A program made the translations under genes and the position numbers. A stretch of 64,000 nucleotides of DNA from NCBI RefSeq assembly GCF_032854445.1, contig NC_088306.1, positions 18,201,764 to 18,265,763 of the forward strand, written 5' to 3'. The DNA is from Liolophura sinensis. Lineage: Eukaryota; Mollusca; Polyplacophora; Chitonida; Chitonidae. This document shows positions 59,159 to 64,000 of the stretch, piece by piece; position 1 is the first letter of the stretch, and every line of letters begins with the position of its first letter. The notes below the pieces were generated by a model. The model saw only the letters and a program-made list of their open reading frames with translations, had not been told where the DNA came from and did no database searches.

Positions 59159-61563
59159 TTTCCATCTTTTTCGGGCTGTGGAAAGTGCCAGAAATAATGC
59201 AGTGCTCGTGGGTATTCTTGTGATGGAATTATCATGCTTCCAACACTATAAATAGAATAAAAACACCAGTCTCATGCAGTCATGTATAAGATACAATAGG
59301 ATTTTCACTAAGGCCTGTGGTGATAAATTTGTCTTTGGTCTGCATTTCTTTTGGCGTGGAATACTCAGTTCTATTACTGGCCTGTCAGGAGGCTTCACAA
59401 TGAAGTGTCATACAAACCCTGAATTACATCAGATGTTTTAAACCCTTGCATTAAATGTTTTTCTTTGTGCTGATCTTGTGATGTCCTGGGGGATACATAA
59501 TCGTAGAGCTTAGTTCTCGTACTCTGGGGCTCCAGGGAAACACGAGACATGCAAACCTTCTGGCATTGTCATGCCTGTTGGACTGCAAGACCCTTCCCAT
59601 TGAGCTGCGTCCAGGCGGAAAAGCGCAGGTGATCTGAATTACGTTTGGCGATCACTGTCACTGTGTAATTCGAGCCATCAGTGCTTAATGGCCATGGAAG
59701 GTTTTTCACCCTGCTTTCAGAAAATAGTGGGTTTTGTTTTGTGCGATCCTAAGCATTAAATTCAACATGCATATAGCACTTACAAGAGAATCAAATTGCT
59801 GCTCCATATACGTAAAGATAACAACTGATAACAAAGATTATCAGTTGAATTCTCTTCCCTCATATAATCATATAAACTCCTGTACCTGAACATATTTACG
59901 TGCGATAGTAATGAAAGTTTGACACGGAGTTGCTCGGTATGATCCTAGTGATCTTGATTGCCAACACATCCAATGTATTCTCTTGGGAGAAAACTAGCCC
60001 CTGGTCAGTGAGACGTGAATACTATCCTTAAAGGAGATCTGAAAAACTGAAAGTTAAGAAAAACAAGTTTTTTCCCCCTTGAAATTTTTATCTTTTATAT
60101 CTCTTCATTACCCCGATATTCTATACAAATCTCATGTCAATGTCAAAATATTTGTAAATGATGATGAACCTAACAACTTACCACCCCAAACCCATGCAGT
60201 TGTTTTGACAGCTATCACCATTTGATGTCTCAACTGCTCAAAAAACTGTAGTTTAAACTAAAAGCCATTTTTTTATCTCAAGAAGAAAGTCAAGACGCTT
60301 TTTTTAAGTTTATATGTTAGGACACATCATAAACTGCATATTAAAGTAAAAGAAAGCTAAAATATGAAGTAAGTTTCATCATACTGACAACTGAAAATTA
60401 TGCGTAAAAATACTTTGAATTATTATTTCAGATTTTTTAAAGAGTGTTGAATAGTAAGGTGGGCTTTATGAGACATGCTGACGGTATCTAGGAACTCTGA
60501 TGTCACTTCAACCTTTTTTCCCCATAATATTCACCAGAAGGAAGGAATTATTGGGAACATTATTTCAGTAATGTTTTACTACTAGGGAAGAAGAGTTATT
60601 CCAACATTCAGTGCCATGGTTAGAGTGGGATAAACTTCCTGTGACATTCCAAACCTCTGAAAGCATGGTCCATGAAGCCCACCCTAGTCCAGATGTTTGA
60701 GCGCCTTTAACTCTTTTCACAAAAATTTAAACAAATAAATGAAAATATATTTATGCATGGTTTTAAGTGGTCTATTTCATGATCTCTGCTTCGACTTTTA
60801 GTGATCTTTTCCTTTAAAAAATAAAATGTTCAGTGTATCATTCAAAGTCAAGAATTTTGTCAGGTACATACCTGTTAAGATGCAGTAGTTTTATGGCTCT
60901 TAAACCTAACTGCTGTCATGCAGGTAAACTAATCTCAGGTATAGCGTGGAACGCCAATGAAATAGTTATAAATCCGGGCTACAGTATCACGTGTCGGTGA
61001 AATGCATTTGAGAAAACTGTAGAACCAATGAGTTAAAGGCAAAGAGAACACTCAACTTCAGTGTAGATCAGATGAAAGAGCATCAGACACTCTCCAGGAA
61101 TACAGTTTGACTTTTTCCAGTTTTTTGTCACCTGAATAACGTACTTGTTGAAACATTGAATTCTATGGTGGCCATTTCTATGGTGGTCATTTCTCATCAT
61201 ATTGTGACCAGCAACTTCATATCTGGATGTTGCCACTTGAATAACATGAGGGACATTGCTAGCTAGTTTTCTGTATTCAAAATGCAAATACATGTAGCGT
61301 TATGGAGGCATTCAGCAAATACTGGCAGATATCGAAACAAACTGTTTCAAGGAAATAGGACGTGAGGTTATTGATACTCAACTGGTCGCTGTAGAATTGG
61401 CATTTTGCTCAGTTGAAAATATTCTTTAAATGCAAGTTGAATTATTTTCCTAGAGTGTTAATGGTGTTTCATCTCATTTTTTTTTGTTTTCTTACCTGTT
61501 AATAACTCAGAATGCTGAACAGAATTCACATTCGGAAGAGAATTAAATTATCTGAAAAACACT

Positions 61564-63057
61564 TTAATCCATTTGATCATTGTTATAAAACTCTGGATTG
61601 TTTTTATGTAATTGCCAAGTTGCAAAATAGTAGCCAATTTCTTTCATTAACAGTTGTGTAGCACCTTTTAACTGGGAACTTGATTCAACAGGTAATGAAT
61701 ATTGCAGTTTTGCGGCTACTTTTTGTATCGCGTTTAACTTGCTCTGAATCTCTTTTTGTGGAATTCTCTCCAGTAAATCTCGTACAAGGCGCCTCTTTCT
61801 GTCTATATCTGAATAAGAAAGTGTAACTGTGAATTTTTTGTAATCCAGTACATCCTGGAAAGGATAGTTGACCTGTTTGTGATCTTTGAACAAGACCGGT
61901 ATACATCCGGCCATTATGGCATCGTAGAAAGACTTCCTTGTCGGAGAATCTCCCGGTGGCTGCAGACAAAACACAGAGTGTTGCATCCACGGAATGGTCG
62001 TCCATTGATGGTCATCTTGACATTCCTGAGTATACAGAAATACCATGTCTGTGTCTTCGTTGGCGGAGCGTGAGAAAAAGTTGTCATAGGACGACTTGGT
62101 TCTGGATTTGGGGTCGAATTGGCTCATGAGTTTCACCCTGAAAGGGTTTGATTTCCTAGAACCAGCTGCCAGCAGAATGAAGACTTTCCTGTCTTGTGGA
62201 GGAATGGACAACAAAGGCTCTGAAAGGTCCAGTTGGCTTGACCCGGACACAATATGACCGTAGGAAGGGTAGGGAACAACAACAACGCTGTGGCCGGTAA
62301 GGTTAAGATAGTGTTTATGTGATCTGTCCGCTTCTTCCTCGATTGTTGCATATACGATGTTTCGAGCTTGTGGAAATGTGAGTAGAGGGCAACGATCGCT
62401 GGCTTGCTCTCTTTCGATTTTAGCTAAGGCAGACATGTGCAACTTGCCGTTCCTGTAGGGCTTCTGTAGGTTCAGCCAGTGAAATAGCTCCGTTATGAGT
62501 ACTCTGGTGTTTGTGGTTCCTGTTTGGCGACGACAAAAACAGGAAAGCCCTGTGTAGGCAGGAATGTAGAAGATATCGGCTTCCGAGGGATCCAAGACAC
62601 GATATGGACTGAACAGTAACTGATGATGCAGTATGACCTCCAAGGCGAACTGGTTCGTGTTCCGAACAGAAACATTTCCTACCCTGAACAGTTCCTGTCC
62701 CATGCCACAGTAGTCCAAATCAAAGCAGTCATCCTTTTTCACGCACTCCAAAACGTCGTAATTGAACTTGCGCGGCAGATCATAGATGAATATTTTATAT
62801 GGCCTTCTTGGCATGGTTGATATCATTTTTGGATCAGGTATACATGATCTCGAGCCAAATGGCTCATTTATTTTGCCGTTGTATGAGATTTGATTGTCAT
62901 TTCGAACCTTGTTGTCATTGTCTTCATTGTCTTTATCATCTGTGGCGTGCTCCCTTAAGACTAGATCATTTAGAATCTTCTCCGGTTTTCTCACACTCCT
63001 ATTGAAGAAAGGATAAACCTGGTCAGTGCTCTTATTAAATTTTTGATCCTTCAGCAT
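61564..63057 (-). CDS. Exostosin-family (GT47) glycosyltransferase, main exon
   Basis: A 497-codon open frame, far longer than any other here and ending in TAA at 61566-61564. From residue 87 to about 433 it matches the exostosin/GT47 fold: KIFIYDLP at 88-95, DPSEADIFYIPAY at 156-168, VPYPSYG at 261-267, and the C-terminal nucleotide-sugar signature at 360-390 (FCLQPPGDSPTRKS, then AGCIPVLF). Residues 1-86 are polar and acidic (40-54 rich in D, N, K), as expected for a Golgi stem. N-glycosylation sequons occur at N19, N128 and N252. Family members are type II Golgi enzymes that transfer sugars from nucleotide sugars to glycans; the sugar and acceptor cannot be read from sequence. The signature is closer to plant MUR3-type GT47 than to animal EXT1/EXT2. 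The Met at 63057 is probably internal, because the frame is closed by TAA just upstream and a signal-anchor exon lies 0.4 kb upstream. The catalytic region is not interrupted. Confidence 0.93.
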   Translation of the reverse strand: MLKDQKFNKSTDQVYPFFNRSVRKPEKILNDLVLREHATDDKDNEDNDNKVRNDNQISYNGKINEPFGSRSCIPDPKMISTMPRRPYKIFIYDLPRKFNYDVLECVKKDDCFDLDYCGMGQELFRVGNVSVRNTNQFALEVILHHQLLFSPYRVLDPSEADIFYIPAYTGLSCFCRRQTGTTNTRVLITELFHWLNLQKPYRNGKLHMSALAKIEREQASDRCPLLTFPQARNIVYATIEEEADRSHKHYLNLTGHSVVVVPYPSYGHIVSGSSQLDLSEPLLSIPPQDRKVFILLAAGSRKSNPFRVKLMSQFDPKSRTKSSYDNFFSRSANEDTDMVFLYTQECQDDHQWTTIPWMQHSVFCLQPPGDSPTRKSFYDAIMAGCIPVLFKDHKQVNYPFQDVLDYKKFTVTLSYSDIDRKRRLVRDLLERIPQKEIQSKLNAIQKVAAKLQYSLPVESSSQLKGATQLLMKEIGYYFATWQLHKNNPEFYNNDQMD

Positions 63058-63465
63058 AGAGCAAGATATATTAATGGCTTAGTTATCAAGTGTTGATCTT
63101 GACATTTTTATTCATTTGATTTTATGAAAAGAAATTCTGAAACAAAGATTTTGCTTTTAAGAGAAATGAAGACAGTTTTGCGCAAAAAAAAAAAGTTCAG
63201 GCATATTTTATGTCTCTTGTATTTTGTGCGTATTTTCCCCGGATGGCCAAAATTTTCAGAAATGACTGGTGAATCGACTTTAATAGTGCATAGAGAAATG
63301 GGGAAATTATGCACATTATTTGCCTAACACTCCAGTCTCATGTCCCCTCTCTTCACTCCCACTAAAATTTACTACTGTTACATTTACCAAACATTTTTTA
63401 GTGTGACCAAACCCAAATCAGATAAATGTAAAAAATACCATTTTATGAAGTATATAGAAACGTAC

Positions 63466-63603
63466 CTGTACCTTGGATCTTTGTCTCTTACAACCCAAGC
63501 CAGTTGTCCCAGCATTAGGATTGTTGTGGCAAAGATGCCCAGAGTTAACCATCGGATGATGTCACTGCGTAAAGCCATCAGGACCTCACAAGGATGACTG
63601 TAA
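63466..63603 (-). CDS. 5' exon of the GT47 gene: start Met and signal anchor
   Basis: The minus-strand ATG at 63578-63576 opens a frame whose residues 1-9 are polar/basic (MALRSDIIR). Residues 10-30 form one hydrophobic segment, followed by VRDKDPRY. This is the layout of a type II signal-anchor, which GT47 enzymes need and the main exon lacks. A strong acceptor (tttttgttacag) ends at 63604, so the exon seems to carry a short 5' UTR and an earlier non-coding exon is likely. Two donors fit: CAG/GTACGT after 63466 and AAG/GTACAG after 63472, both phase 2. Joining to the main exon is unresolved. The better acceptor (ctgaag before 63048) is phase 0, while the phase-matched one (aataagag before 63028) has a poor pyrimidine tract. 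A small unseen exon or a different donor could settle this. The coding span is 63578-63466 (37 codons plus two bases). It belongs with the main exon by inference. Confidence 0.68.
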
Positions 63604-64000
63604 CAAAAACTTCACTTTCAGAATCTTTCCAAACCTCATGCTTTAGTCTTGATTTAGTCTGTGGATATAAAATAATAAAGTAATATATATTCTTCAGTAC
63701 AAAACCATGTTTTCGGAGGAAGGATTATCCTAAATATCTTGACATCGCCAGAGGAAAAGTAAGTAAAGTTCTGATTGGTGTGAAGAAGAAGAGAATCGTG
63801 GATTCCATCTGATACAAGTGCAAAGTTTTAAGTATTGAAACATGTATAACTGATGTGAAGCAGTCTGTCACAAATGGACTTTCATCATAGATGTCTTCAA
63901 CCATTGCACTTTTATACATGTCTACGTGGTTAAGATTGATTATTCGCCAATTTTGTCCCATATGCTCCATATACATGTAAGCTGTTGCAGCTGGTTATAT
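63604..64000. other. Upstream region of the GT47 gene
   Basis: Begins with the acceptor for the 5' exon. A second acceptor-like tatatccacag lies further upstream on the minus strand, near 63660. An 83-codon minus-strand frame at 63725-63976 has no recognised motif. The promoter is probably outside the window. Confidence 0.4.

Larger units (their letters stand above)
56951..61563. other. Non-coding stretch between the FERM exon and the GT47 gene
   Basis: Contains two SINE A fragments, the CpG-retaining patch at 58.0 kb, and unrecognised AT-rich sequence from 59160 to 61563 that must include the GT47 3' UTR. No canonical polyadenylation signal was identified for the GT47 gene. Confidence 0.5.

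Noticed and set aside
60028-60840. Possible 0.8-kb inverted-repeat element (ccttaaaggagatc versus gatcttttcctttaaa)
   Set aside because: End similarity is short and imperfect, with no target duplication found.
63725-63976. 83-codon minus-strand frame upstream of the GT47 gene as an extra N-terminus
   Set aside because: An acceptor at 63604 separates it from the anchor exon, no donor links it in frame, and a signal anchor should be N-terminal.

Overview
This window reads as a gene-poor stretch of an animal nuclear genome, most likely a marine lophotrochozoan (mollusc, brachiopod or similar). It is AT-rich, has no compact operons, and shows GT-AG splice-site contexts around the few exon candidates. 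It is crowded with short tRNA-headed SINEs, MITE-like elements, minisatellites and microsatellites. One SINE tail, ending in a conserved block plus an (AATA)n tail, recurs about twenty times. The palindrome TACATGTA is scattered throughout. The phylum is an inference from repeat style, not from a diagnostic gene.

Only two gene parts are well supported, both in the last 9 kb. On the minus strand, 61564-63057 is a 497-codon open frame for an exostosin-family (GT47) glycosyltransferase, with an upstream exon near 63466-63603 supplying a start Met and an N-terminal signal anchor. Its C-terminal signature resembles plant-type GT47 enzymes more than the animal EXT1/EXT2 type. On the plus strand, 55629-55796 is a 5' exon whose 33 codons look like the start of a FERM domain (FARP/FRMD-like). 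It has a good acceptor, an in-frame upstream stop, and a consensus donor in phase 0. The rest of that gene is not visible. If it continues rightwards, the GT47 gene lies inside or beside its intron on the opposite strand.

Everything left of 55.6 kb appears to be intergenic or intronic. It holds: SINE families A, B and C plus a separate tRNA-like head; a roughly 225-bp TA-flanked MITE family (M1, twelve copies); a second TA-flanked MITE family (D, four copies); fold-back MITEs with GGCC ends; a 987-bp TA-flanked non-autonomous element at 36972-37958; a 954-bp hAT-like element with an exact 8-bp target duplication at 55989-56942; three minisatellites (66 bp at 7.9 kb, 31/62 bp at 35.4 kb, about 55 bp at 50.3 kb); local duplications; and long poly-C or poly-G runs. 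No autonomous transposase or reverse transcriptase frame is visible.

Several weak exon candidates (10.6, 29.3, 36.6, 40.8, 58.1 kb), one possible promoter/first exon (48.2-48.5 kb) and CpG-retaining, possibly regulatory islands (26.3, 58.0 kb) are listed with low confidence. No clearly novel biological system is evident. The most notable items are the plant-like GT47 gene, the density of non-autonomous elements with intact ends, and three tRNA-headed SINE families that share a related 3' tail.
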